50,706 nucleotides of DNA from contig DASXPN010000024.1 of assembly GCA_036493595.1 (NCBI GenBank), positions 1 through 50,706 of the forward strand, given 5' to 3'. Source of the DNA: DATAES01 sp036493595 (GTDB lineage: Bacteria; Actinomycetota; Acidimicrobiia; Acidimicrobiales; JACDCH01). Within the stretch, counting starts at the first letter, position 1. Each line of letters begins with the position of its first letter. The notes under the pieces are model-generated. The model was not told the origin of the DNA, did not search any database, and worked only from the letters and a program-made list of their open reading frames with translations. Below, one piece after another: positions 42,469 through 50,340 of this stretch. Position numbers and translations under genes: made by a program.

Positions 42469-42675
42469 TCAGACTTCTTCGCGAGACATCTCCTCGAGAC
42501 AACGACGGATCTCCGAGACACGGAAGCGTCGATGGCCCCCCAGCGTGCGGATGGCCGTGAGCTTGCCGGCTCGGGCCCAACGAGTGACCGTCTTCGGGTT
42601 CACACGGAAGAGGGCGGCGACCTCAGACGGTGTGAGAAGCGCCTCAGGTGCGTCGAAGTCGTCGTTCTGCGCCAT
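42469..42675 (-). CDS. bldC: BldC-family MerR-type transcriptional regulator
   Basis: A 68-residue winged-helix DNA-binding protein. LLTPSEVAALFRVNPKTVTRWARAGKL and TLGGHRRF make it a close match to streptomycete BldC, which binds DNA as head-to-tail oligomers on direct repeats and controls development and metabolism. There is no effector domain. It is divergent from the Leu/Val dehydrogenase gene, the same neighbourhood as in Streptomyces. A 173-base gap separates the two starts and probably holds both promoters; I could not fix a -10 box. Confidence 0.93.
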   Translation of the reverse strand: MAQNDDFDAPEALLTPSEVAALFRVNPKTVTRWARAGKLTAIRTLGGHRRFRVSEIRRCLEEMSREEV

Positions 42676-42848
42676 CAGGCTGGATCCTTTGCTCGTGGGA
42701 CTGCGACCTACTCGGCCGCCATGTCCGATTGCTCCCTAGAAGATACGAAGGAGACAACGAGCGAGCCATAGCCCGTTGGTGTCATTTGCCGAGGTTGTCA
42801 CTAACTAGTCAGGACTCCGCCTTCGCTGCCTCGTGCAGACTGGTCTCC

Positions 42849-43916
42849 ATGCTCGAGATCGTCGCCGCGCACGGGGCCGAGCAGGTGTCGATGACCGCCG
42901 ATCCGGTGACCGGACTGCGCGCCATCGTCGCCATCCACTCGACCGTGCTCGGCCCCAGTCTCGGCGGCACCCGCTTCCGGACCTACGACTCCGAAGACGA
43001 GGCGTTGACCGACGTGCTGCGACTCGCGCGCGGCATGACCTACAAGCACGCGGTCTGCGGCAACGATCTCGGCGGCGGCAAAGCCGTGATCATCGGGGAC
43101 CCGGCCCGGTTGCGGTCCGACGAGTTCATCCGGACCTACGCCCGGTTCATCGATCGCCTCGAGGGCCGGTACCTCACGGCCGAAGATGTCGGGACGACCC
43201 AGGCGGACATGGACCTCATCCGTACCGTCTCCCCGTACGTCACCGGGGTGAGCGAGCGCCTCGGCGGTTCGGGTGACCCGTCGCCGGCCACGGCGTGGGG
43301 CGTGCTCCACGCGCTGTATGCCGTGGGCGAGCGCCTCTGGGGCGACGCATCGCTGGCCGGACGACACATCGCAGTGAGCGGCGTCGGCAAGGTCGGCCGC
43401 GCCCTGGTCGACCACCTCGTGGACGCCGGCGCCCGCGTCACGATCGCCGACGTCCGCGACGACCTCGCCGCCGAGGTCGCGCAGTCCTCAGGCGCTGAGG
43501 TCGTGAGCGCGACGGACGTCCACAAGGTGCGCTGTGACGTGTTCAGCCCGTGCGCGCTCGGTGCCGTTCTGAACGAACGCACCATCCCGGAGTTGCAATG
43601 CGACGCGGTCTGCGGTTGTGCCAACAACCAACTGGCGGGCGAGGAGGACGGCGAACGACTGTCGTCCCGCGGCGTCCTGTACGCGCCGGACTTCGTCGTG
43701 AACGCGGGTGGTGTCATCAACATCGCGCAGGAGCGCGGGCCGGACGGCTACGGCCACGACCGCGCCTGGGATCGCATCGCCGGCATCGGTGCGACGATCA
43801 GCCGCGTCTTCGCGCTCGCCGACGAGCATGCGATCACCCCCGCCGAGGCCGCCGACCGCCTCGCCGAAGAGCGGCTCGACGCCGCCGCGGCCGCCGCCGC
43901 GAGTCAGCCTTCGTAG
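42849..43916 (+). CDS. Leucine/valine (Glu/Leu/Phe/Val family) dehydrogenase
   Basis: A 355-residue NAD-dependent amino acid dehydrogenase that interconverts branched-chain amino acids and 2-oxo acids. The substrate-binding lysine and the catalytic lysine are in MTYKHAVCGNDLGGGKAV (K66, K78), and the catalytic Asp is D113 in TAEDVGTT. The NAD-binding Rossmann loop is VSGVGKVGRALV. ATG 42849 is chosen because the conserved N-terminus starts there. Its 3' end overlaps pyrE by 13 bases on the opposite strand. Confidence 0.92.
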   Translation: MLEIVAAHGAEQVSMTADPVTGLRAIVAIHSTVLGPSLGGTRFRTYDSEDEALTDVLRLARGMTYKHAVCGNDLGGGKAVIIGDPARLRSDEFIRTYARFIDRLEGRYLTAEDVGTTQADMDLIRTVSPYVTGVSERLGGSGDPSPATAWGVLHALYAVGERLWGDASLAGRHIAVSGVGKVGRALVDHLVDAGARVTIADVRDDLAAEVAQSSGAEVVSATDVHKVRCDVFSPCALGAVLNERTIPELQCDAVCGCANNQLAGEEDGERLSSRGVLYAPDFVVNAGGVINIAQERGPDGYGHDRAWDRIAGIGATISRVFALADEHAITPAEAADRLAEERLDAAAAAAASQPS

Positions 43917-44446
43917 TCGAAGCCCAGCTCCGGTGCGGTGACGAGGGGGCGGAACGCAAAGCCGTCCTTCTCGCACAACGCGGCCGCAGTACCACCCCGG
44001 TCGACGACCGGGATGGCGATCACCGGTTCCGCACCCGCACTGCGCACGGCTCCTGCCGCTTCGACGAACGCGACGCCGCGTGTGATCGCATCGTCGGTCA
44101 ATGCCACCCGATCACCGTTGCGCAACGCGCCCGCGATGCGGCCGCCCGCGCCGTGATCCTTTTCTTCCTTGCGCACGCTGAAGCTGCGCAGCATCCGCCC
44201 TCGGGTCGCGGCGACGGCGGCGACGGAGAATGCGATCGCGTCCGCTCCCATCGTCAACCCGCCGACGGCGTCGATGTCATCGGGCAGCACGGCGAGGAAG
44301 GCGTCGGCCACCAACAACATGCCTTCGGGCGAGCACGTCGTCTGCTTGGCGTCGATGAACCAGTTGCTCTGTTTGCCCGATCGCAACACGAAGTCGCCGC
44401 GCTTCACGCTGTGCTCGAGCAGATGCTCGATGAGCCTCTGCTCCAT
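43904..44446 (-). CDS. pyrE: Orotate phosphoribosyltransferase
   Basis: A 180-residue type I phosphoribosyltransferase that makes OMP from orotate and PRPP. Landmarks are LRSGKQSNWFIDAKQ, RKEEKDHG (catalytic loop) and the PRPP motif VALTDDAITRG, in which the usual VEDVVTTG has become TDDAITRG. The variant is common in actinobacterial PyrE. The ATG overlaps the stop of the response regulator (ATGA at 44444-44448), so they are translationally coupled. Confidence 0.9.
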   Translation of the reverse strand: MEQRLIEHLLEHSVKRGDFVLRSGKQSNWFIDAKQTTCSPEGMLLVADAFLAVLPDDIDAVGGLTMGADAIAFSVAAVAATRGRMLRSFSVRKEEKDHGAGGRIAGALRNGDRVALTDDAITRGVAFVEAAGAVRSAGAEPVIAIPVVDRGGTAAALCEKDGFAFRPLVTAPELGFDYEG

Positions 44447-44817
44447 CAGAGTGGGAGCGTCCCGTTCAGCAAGCGGGCCACCTCGTGGAGCAGGACCGGC
44501 GCGTTGAACGGCTTGGCGAGGTACCCCGCGGCGCCCATCGACACCGCGTGCTCGATGTCGGCCGGGGCCGACTTGGCGGACACGACGAGTACCGGCGGCG
44601 AGTCGCCCCGCCCTTGCAGGGCCTCGAGCACGCCCCAGCCGTCGAGCACCGGCATCATCACGTCGAGCACGACGACGTCTGGGTGGTCTTTCGTGATGCG
44701 TTCGAGCGCCCGCATCCCGTCCGCCGCGAGCACGACCTCGTGACCCGCGCCTTCGAGATTCAGGCGGTGCAGCAGAAGGATGTCCGGTTCGTCGTCGACA
44801 ACCAGGATGCGCGCCAT
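44446..44817 (-). CDS. Single-domain response regulator coupled to pyrE
   Basis: A 123-residue receiver domain. The phospho-acceptor is D52 in VVVLDVMMPVLDG, with D8-D9 forming the acidic pocket, the switch residue in VVSAKS and Lys in LAKPF. It has no DNA-binding domain. It lies between purM (33 bases upstream) and pyrE (overlapping). A TAGATT box at complement 44848-44853 could give it a short leader with GTGAGGAC just before ATG 44817. Confidence 0.9.
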   Translation of the reverse strand: MARILVVDDEPDILLLHRLNLEGAGHEVVLAADGMRALERITKDHPDVVVLDVMMPVLDGWGVLEALQGRGDSPPVLVVSAKSAPADIEHAVSMGAAGYLAKPFNAPVLLHEVARLLNGTLPL

Positions 44818-44847
44818 GTCCTCACGGTGCTCGTCGCTTGTCCGGCG

Positions 44848-44853
44848 AATCTA
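44848..44853 (-). promoter_or_regulatory. -10 box (TAGATT) for the RR-pyrE pair
   Basis: TAGATT overlaps the purM stop and would start a message about 25 bases ahead of ATG 44817. Confidence 0.35.
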
Positions 44854-45888
44854 GCTGTGACGCATGTGGACGAGCGCGCTTCCTGGCTCGACCACACCAA
44901 CCTGACGGGCAGCGTGGCCTTGCCCGCGCAACACGTCGATGGCGCGGTACACGTCATCAGCCGGCACCACGAGGATCATGCCGAGCCCGAGGTTGAAGAC
45001 CTTCTCCATCTCGTCGTCGTCGATGTCACCGGCGCGTTGGATCTCGTCGAAGATCCGGGGTGGCTCCCACGACGAACGCTCGATCACGGCGTCGGAGTGA
45101 TCGGGGAGCACGCGTGACAGGTTGCCGGGGATGCCGCCGCCGGTGATGTGCGCGACAGCATGGACGTCGACGACTCGTTCGACGGCGAGCACTGCGGGTG
45201 CGTACACGATCGAAGGTCGCAGCAACTCTTCTGCGAGGTCGTGGTGAGCGCCCTCGAACGCCGGCGCGTGCAGCGATCGTCCTCCCTGCTCGAGTAGGAC
45301 GCGACGGGCGAGCGAGTAGCCGTTCGACCGCAGGCCCGGCGACGGCAGACCGATGAGTGCGTCACCTGGTTGCACCCGCTGGCCCGTGATCAGCCGATCG
45401 CGCTCGGCGACCCCGACCGCGAAACCGACGAGGTCGAACTCGCCCGGGTCCATCGCGCCCGGATGCTCGGCCATCTCGCCACCGATGAGTGCGCAGCCTG
45501 CTTCTCGGCAGCCCTGCACGATGCCGTGCACGAGTTGCTTGATGTGCGCGGGATCGAGCTTGCCGACCGCGATGTAGTCGAGGAAGAACAGCGGCTCGGC
45601 GCCTTGGCACACGAGGTCGTCGACGCACATGGCCACGAGGTCGATGCCGATCGTGTCGAACTTGCCGACCGCCTGCGCGATCAGCGCCTTGGTGCCGACG
45701 CCGTCGGTCGACGAGACGAGCACCGGGTTGGTGAAGCGATGCTGCGGGAAGGCGAACAGCCCACCGAAGCCACCGATGTCGCCGATGACCTCGGGGCGGT
45801 AGGTCGACCGCACATCCGACTTGATGGCTTCGACCGCGGCCTCGCCCGCCGCGATGTCGACTCCCGCCTCCCTGTAGGTCTCCGGCAC
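44851..45888 (-). CDS. purM: Phosphoribosylformylglycinamidine cyclo-ligase
   Basis: A 345-residue purine enzyme that makes aminoimidazole ribonucleotide. ATP-grasp-like PurM features include STDGVGTKALIAQA, MCVDDLVCQGAEPLFFLDY, ALIGGEMAEHPG and ITGGGIPGNLSRVLP. Full length. The start is GTG 45888, preceded by TACCGT ending 7 bases upstream, so purM has its own leaderless promoter despite lying in a leftward series. Confidence 0.95.
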   Translation of the reverse strand: MPETYREAGVDIAAGEAAVEAIKSDVRSTYRPEVIGDIGGFGGLFAFPQHRFTNPVLVSSTDGVGTKALIAQAVGKFDTIGIDLVAMCVDDLVCQGAEPLFFLDYIAVGKLDPAHIKQLVHGIVQGCREAGCALIGGEMAEHPGAMDPGEFDLVGFAVGVAERDRLITGQRVQPGDALIGLPSPGLRSNGYSLARRVLLEQGGRSLHAPAFEGAHHDLAEELLRPSIVYAPAVLAVERVVDVHAVAHITGGGIPGNLSRVLPDHSDAVIERSSWEPPRIFDEIQRAGDIDDDEMEKVFNLGLGMILVVPADDVYRAIDVLRGQGHAARQVGVVEPGSALVHMRHS

Positions 45889-45895
45889 CTGCGAA

Positions 45896-45901
45896 ACGGT
45901 A
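45896..45901 (-). promoter_or_regulatory. -10 box (TACCGT) for purM
   Basis: On the minus strand TACCGT ends 7 bases before GTG 45888. Confidence 0.5.
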
Positions 45902-45919
45902 CCGGCTGGCCGGGTCCGA

Positions 45920-46708
45920 TCAGCGACGTCCGGCGCTCAACGCAGGCGCTCGTCCACTGTTCACGCTGTGGTGGAACTGGTTGGACTCACGGAGCGCGCT
46001 GAAGGAGAACTTCGCCAGCCGTTTGGCGACGGCGCTGCGCTTGCGACCCGACCACATGGTTCCCACGGCGTCGCTCCCGCGGCGGACGCGATGGTTGACG
46101 TCCACCTCGACCATCGTGACGCCGCGCCGGGCGGCGAGGATCGTCAGGTAGAGGTTGGGGACGAGCGCGTCGTCGGGGATCCACTTGAGAAGATCGTCGA
46201 GCAGCGAAGCGCGGTAGCCGCGCAAGGGGCAGTTCGCATCGCGGGTGGGCACGCCGAAGCCGGTACCGACGTAGAGGCGCAGGCCTCGAGTCATGATCAT
46301 GCGGAACCACGGGTCGTACCGGAACCGCCGCACGCCACACACGGCATGCGCGCCGTCGTCGAGCAGGACCGCAATGCGACGCAGGTCGCTGCCGAGGAAC
46401 TGGCCGTCGCCGTCGACCTGCAGCACGAGATCGGCGCCTGTCTGGATTGCGCGCCGGTACGCCTCGAGCACGGTCGGCCCGTGACCCCGGTTGTCCTCGT
46501 TGCGCACGACGATGACCTCGCCGTCGACGAGCTCGCCGGCCTTGCGGGCGGCTTCCGACGTGTCGTCCGTCGATGCGTCGTCGACCACGACGAACGTGAC
46601 GCGGTCGGCGCGACCCACGAGCGCGTCATCGATTTCGAGCAGGAACTCGACGAGCGATTCGGCTTCGTTGTGGGCAGGGATGGCGATGGCTACCGAAGGC
46701 AGCGACAC
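45920..46708 (-). CDS. Family 2 glycosyltransferase
   Basis: A 262-residue GT-A inverting glycosyltransferase. Motifs are AIPAHNEAESL at the N-terminus, VVDDAST, and the metal-binding VDGDGQF (DxD). The layout is that of dolichyl-phosphate mannose synthase-like enzymes using an NDP-sugar. There are no obvious membrane helices at the C-terminus. ATG 46708 lies 3 bases after the UDP-galactopyranose mutase stop, so the two are coupled and likely work on the same surface glycan. Confidence 0.9.
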   Translation of the reverse strand: MSLPSVAIAIPAHNEAESLVEFLLEIDDALVGRADRVTFVVVDDASTDDTSEAARKAGELVDGEVIVVRNEDNRGHGPTVLEAYRRAIQTGADLVLQVDGDGQFLGSDLRRIAVLLDDGAHAVCGVRRFRYDPWFRMIMTRGLRLYVGTGFGVPTRDANCPLRGYRASLLDDLLKWIPDDALVPNLYLTILAARRGVTMVEVDVNHRVRRGSDAVGTMWSGRKRSAVAKRLAKFSFSALRESNQFHHSVNSGRAPALSAGRR

Positions 46709-46711
46709 GAC

Positions 46712-47845
46712 TCACGCTCCGAGCTGTTGCAAGACCTCCTCGGCGCAGCGAAGTGCTCGGCCGATGGCTTGGTCCTGGTCGATGTAGGTGTAGGTCGACA
46801 GGCGTCCACAAAAGAACGTGGGAACCCCGTCCAACCTTGCGCGTGCTTCGACCTGGAGCCGCTCGTTGACCTGCTCGTGACGGCGATCCGGCGTTGGCAC
46901 CGGGTAATGCTTCGCCGCCGCACCCGGATATTCTTCGCTCACCACTGTGCCGTCGACGTGCTGTCCGGTGGCGTGCTTCGTCTCGACCGTTCTCGTGTAG
47001 GGCACCCGCGGTGACGGCCGGTTCACGACGTACGCGGGCGTGACGGTGCCCGACGGCTCGTCGACCGGCACGTAGCGCGAGCGCATGTGGATCCCACGCC
47101 ACTCGAGCGTGCCCGGCCGGCCGAGGAAGTCGTCGAGCGGGGAGGTGATGACGACGGCGCGGGGCCGGCCGACGATCTCGTCCACGTCCTCGGCGGTCAC
47201 GGTCACTCCGCAGGTCGTGGGCACGCATTGCAGGATCGACTCGATGATGCCGTTCACGCCATCGGGCGGAAAGAACTCCCACGCGTCGCGGAACAGTCGT
47301 GTGTAACCGTCGGATCGGAGATCGACCCGCTTCGGCGCCAGCCGGCTCGAGAGCTCGGACGGTTCGCAGCCCCACTGCTTGCGCGTGTAGCCCTCGATGA
47401 AGAGCTCGTAGAGGTGGCGCCCCATGAGGCTGACCACCCACGTCTCGAAATCGTCGCCATGCGGTTCCGGCGGGAGCGCGGCCAGCTCGCGCTCGATCAT
47501 CGACCAGTCCGGGAGTTGCTTCAGCTCATCGATCTGCGGAGGCCACGACAACAGAAAGGGCTCCTCGTCGTCCGGGCGGGCGTACACCTCCGTCAGGACG
47601 CGATGCTCGTACGGGCGCGTGAGCCCGAAGCGCTGCACGTACTCCGCCACGGCCGAGTCGGATGTATGGAAGATGTGCGCACCATTCGGCTCGTAGACGA
47701 CGCCGTTCAACACCTCGGCGCGCGCATGACCACCCACGACCGCATCGCGCTCGACCACGTGCACAGGGCAACCGGCGTCGTGGAGTGCCCGCGCCACGAC
47801 TGCTCCGGACCATCCCGCGCCCACGACCAGAACCGGTGGAGTCAT
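46712..47845 (-). CDS. glf: UDP-galactopyranose mutase
   Basis: A 377-residue FAD enzyme that turns UDP-galactopyranose into UDP-galactofuranose for surface glycans. The FAD-binding GAGWSGAVVA loop lies at the N-terminus, with VVERDAVVGGHA after it. Family segments include NGAHIFHTSD, FIEGYTRKQWG and the C-terminal GRLSTYTYIDQDQAIGRAL. It is followed 3 bases later by a glycosyltransferase and placed between purF and purM, so galactofuranose-containing polymers are likely in this organism. Confidence 0.93.
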   Translation of the reverse strand: MTPPVLVVGAGWSGAVVARALHDAGCPVHVVERDAVVGGHARAEVLNGVVYEPNGAHIFHTSDSAVAEYVQRFGLTRPYEHRVLTEVYARPDDEEPFLLSWPPQIDELKQLPDWSMIERELAALPPEPHGDDFETWVVSLMGRHLYELFIEGYTRKQWGCEPSELSSRLAPKRVDLRSDGYTRLFRDAWEFFPPDGVNGIIESILQCVPTTCGVTVTAEDVDEIVGRPRAVVITSPLDDFLGRPGTLEWRGIHMRSRYVPVDEPSGTVTPAYVVNRPSPRVPYTRTVETKHATGQHVDGTVVSEEYPGAAAKHYPVPTPDRRHEQVNERLQVEARARLDGVPTFFCGRLSTYTYIDQDQAIGRALRCAEEVLQQLGA

Positions 47846-47876
47846 ACGTCGGTAAGGAACGGAGGTCGGCCGGAAA

Positions 47877-49409
47877 TCAGGCGGTCGGCAGTCGAGGCTC
47901 GTGCATCGTGCGTTCGAGCTCGCCCGCCGGCATCGTGTTGCGCTCGAGCACGTCCTTGCGAAGGTTCACCGGAACCTCGACGGGATAGTCGCCCGTGAAG
48001 CACGCGTTGCAGAAGCCGGCACCTACGGCTCCGGTTGCCTCTTGCAGACCGTCGAGAGTGAGGTAGGCGAGGCTGTCCGCTCCGAAGTACTCGCGGATCT
48101 CGTCGACCGTGAGCTGCGCGGCAAGAAGCTCACCGCGGTTGCCGGTGTCGATGCCGTAGAAGCACGGCCACTTCACCGGCGGCGACGTGATGCGAAGGTG
48201 AACCTCCACCGCGCCGGCTTCGCGCAACATCCGCACCAACTGCCGCTGTGTCGTGCCGCGCACGATGGAATCGTCGATGACGACCACGCGCTTGCCGGCG
48301 ATGTTCTCGCGCAACGGGCTGAGCTTCATGCGTACGGCCGACTCGCGCATCGCCTGGCTCGGCGCGATGAAGCTGCGCCCGATGTAGCGGTTCTTCACCA
48401 GCCCCTGGCCGTAAGGGATGCCGCTCACGCGCGCAAAGCCTTCGGCGGCGGGCACGCCTGACTCGGGCACGCCCATGACCATGTCCGCGTCGATGGGCGC
48501 CTGCTTCGCCAGTTGCTCGCCCATGCGTACCCGGGCCTGGTGGACGTTGTGGCCGTACAACACGCTGTCCGGCCGAGCGAAGTACACGAACTCGAACAGG
48601 CACAGGGTCGGCGCCACCGCCTGCGGCGGGAACGGTCGCAGCGAGCGGCAACCCATCGCATCGATCACGACCATCTCGCCCGGATCGAGCTCGCGCACGA
48701 AGTGGGCGCCGACGATGTCGAGGGCGGGCGTCTCGGACGCAAGCACCCATCCTTCGTCGAGCTTGCCGAGGCACAGCGGCCGGAACCCGTGCGGATCGCG
48801 CACGCCGATCACGCGGCCTTCGTCGGCGAGCACGAACGAGAACGCGCCCTCGAGCAGGGGCAGCACCTCGACCAGGGCTCGCTCGAGCGCACGATCGTCG
48901 CTGTGCTGGTCGCGCTGGCGGGCGATCGAGTTGGCGAGAAGCTCGGCGACGAGATCACTGTCACTCGTCGCCGTGCCCGGCAACATGCCTGCTTGCTCGG
49001 CCAGCCACTCGGTGTTGACGAGGTTGCCGTTGTGGCCGAGCACGAACTGGTTCGTGTCGACCGCGGTGTCACCGACGCTGCGAAACACGGGTTGCGCGTT
49101 GCGCCATTCGCTCGCGCCGGTCGTGGAGTACCGGGTGTGCCCGATGGCGAGATGGCCGACGAGCGGTGCGAGCGTGCGGTCGTCGAAGACGGTCGCGACG
49201 AGACCCTGCTCCTTGACCACCATGATCTCGTCGCCGTCGCTCACCGCCATGCCCGCCGCCTCTTGGCCGCGGTGCTGCAATGCGAACAGACCGAGATACG
49301 TCATCTGCGCCACGGGCTGGCCCGGCGCGTACACACCGAACACCCCGCACGCTTCTTTGAGCGTGTCGTCTGCTGGTGCGCGCCTCACCGCCGGCTCGGC
49401 TGGGATCAC
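47877..49409 (-). CDS. purF: Amidophosphoribosyltransferase
   Basis: A 510-residue enzyme of the first committed purine step. A 20-residue propeptide precedes the nucleophile C21 in ACGVFGV, so processing is expected. The glutaminase domain has LQHRGQEAAG and GHNGNLVN; the phosphoribosyltransferase domain has the PRPP motif VVVIDDSIVRGTTQ. The CACF and FCNAC cysteines near the C-terminus may bind an iron-sulfur cluster as in other PurF. GTG 49409 follows a TATCAT box by 6 bases. Confidence 0.96.
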   Translation of the reverse strand: MIPAEPAVRRAPADDTLKEACGVFGVYAPGQPVAQMTYLGLFALQHRGQEAAGMAVSDGDEIMVVKEQGLVATVFDDRTLAPLVGHLAIGHTRYSTTGASEWRNAQPVFRSVGDTAVDTNQFVLGHNGNLVNTEWLAEQAGMLPGTATSDSDLVAELLANSIARQRDQHSDDRALERALVEVLPLLEGAFSFVLADEGRVIGVRDPHGFRPLCLGKLDEGWVLASETPALDIVGAHFVRELDPGEMVVIDAMGCRSLRPFPPQAVAPTLCLFEFVYFARPDSVLYGHNVHQARVRMGEQLAKQAPIDADMVMGVPESGVPAAEGFARVSGIPYGQGLVKNRYIGRSFIAPSQAMRESAVRMKLSPLRENIAGKRVVVIDDSIVRGTTQRQLVRMLREAGAVEVHLRITSPPVKWPCFYGIDTGNRGELLAAQLTVDEIREYFGADSLAYLTLDGLQEATGAVGAGFCNACFTGDYPVEVPVNLRKDVLERNTMPAGELERTMHEPRLPTA

Positions 49410-49415
49410 GTCCTC

Positions 49416-49421
49416 ATGATA
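49416..49421 (-). promoter_or_regulatory. -10 box (TATCAT) for purF
   Basis: TATCAT on the minus strand ends 6 bases before GTG 49409. Confidence 0.55.
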
Positions 49422-49444
49422 GGGACGGACGGCGCCCTGCCCGA

Positions 49445-50167
49445 CTATCCCGTCGCGTCCTCGACCACGATCTGGAATCGCTCGGCGACGAGGTCGGCGA
49501 CAGAACGCGAGATGCGGTCGAGGTCTTCATCGCTGAACGAGACCGGTTTGGCCCGCACCGCGATGCGCCGCTTGAGCTGTGTGAGCTCGGTTCGCATGGC
49601 CTCGAGCTCAGCAGCGAGAGGCTCGAGGTCGAGCGTCGAGGTCGAGGCGGACCTGCTGGGGCGTCCCATGCCGAAGCGCATTGACTCGATCTCGGTGCGC
49701 ACCGCGTCGAAGCCGTCGATCACGTCGTTGCGCAGGTCGCGCACGCCCGCCTGCACGTCGGCGACCCCTGCCGTCTGGTCGCTGTTCTCGAGGCGCGTGG
49801 TGACCGCGTCGAGCGCGGCGCGCACGTACGCCCGCAGTCCCTCCAGGCTGAGCTCGATCGAGTCGAACCGTTCGAGCACGGCGTCGGTGCCCGCACCAAG
49901 GGTCGCGACCTCGGTCGCCGGTTGCGGCCGCGACGGATCCGCCGACGGAGCGATCAGCTCAGCTTCCTCGATATCGGGCTCGATCTCGTCGGGTTCGAGC
50001 TCGTCAGCCTCGGGATCGAGCTCGTCAGCCTCGACGACCTCGACGTCAGGATCGAAGGCCTCAGCGGCCGGCTCCTCTTGCTCGACCGCGACGTCGGGCT
50101 CGCGCGCACCGAGTGCGGCGTCACGCCACTGCTCCCAACTCGACTCATGAGACGAGTCATCCGACAT
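49445..50167 (-). CDS. Unknown acidic, coiled-coil protein
   Basis: A 240-residue protein of no recognised family. The N-terminal 70 residues are very acidic with repeated PDVEVVEADELDPEADELEP-like units. Residues about 90-220 form a helical coiled coil. There is no membrane segment. The ATG at 50167 is chosen over the upstream open frame because AAGAGGA lies before it. It is 35 bases upstream of purF on the same strand. A cell-division or polarity role is conceivable from composition, but nothing shows it. Confidence 0.7.
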   Translation of the reverse strand: MSDDSSHESSWEQWRDAALGAREPDVAVEQEEPAAEAFDPDVEVVEADELDPEADELEPDEIEPDIEEAELIAPSADPSRPQPATEVATLGAGTDAVLERFDSIELSLEGLRAYVRAALDAVTTRLENSDQTAGVADVQAGVRDLRNDVIDGFDAVRTEIESMRFGMGRPSRSASTSTLDLEPLAAELEAMRTELTQLKRRIAVRAKPVSFSDEDLDRISRSVADLVAERFQIVVEDATG

Positions 50168-50325
50168 CGATGCGCGTCCTCTTCGTGGCCGATCTGTCTC
50201 CATCACCGAACGGTGGACAGCCTTGCACAGCAACCGCTCGCTAACCGGCCCAAGAGATGATGGTGCCGAAGTCCCACCACAGACTGGACGGTTCCGTCGG
50301 CGCGACCGTCGAACGAGGCAAAATA

Positions 50326-50337
50326 CGCCGACCGGCG
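50326..50337 (-). terminator. Short hairpin with T tract after right-edge gene
   Basis: On the minus strand CGCC, GGTC loop and GGCG are followed by TATTTT, the only intrinsic-terminator-like arrangement with a T tract in the window. The stem is only 4-5 bp. Confidence 0.35.
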
Positions 50338-50340
50338 AGG

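Noticed and set aside
48513..50150. 545-codon plus-strand open frame
   Set aside because: It is antisense to purF and the coiled-coil gene; low-complexity Ser/Ala/Arg sequence with no domain.
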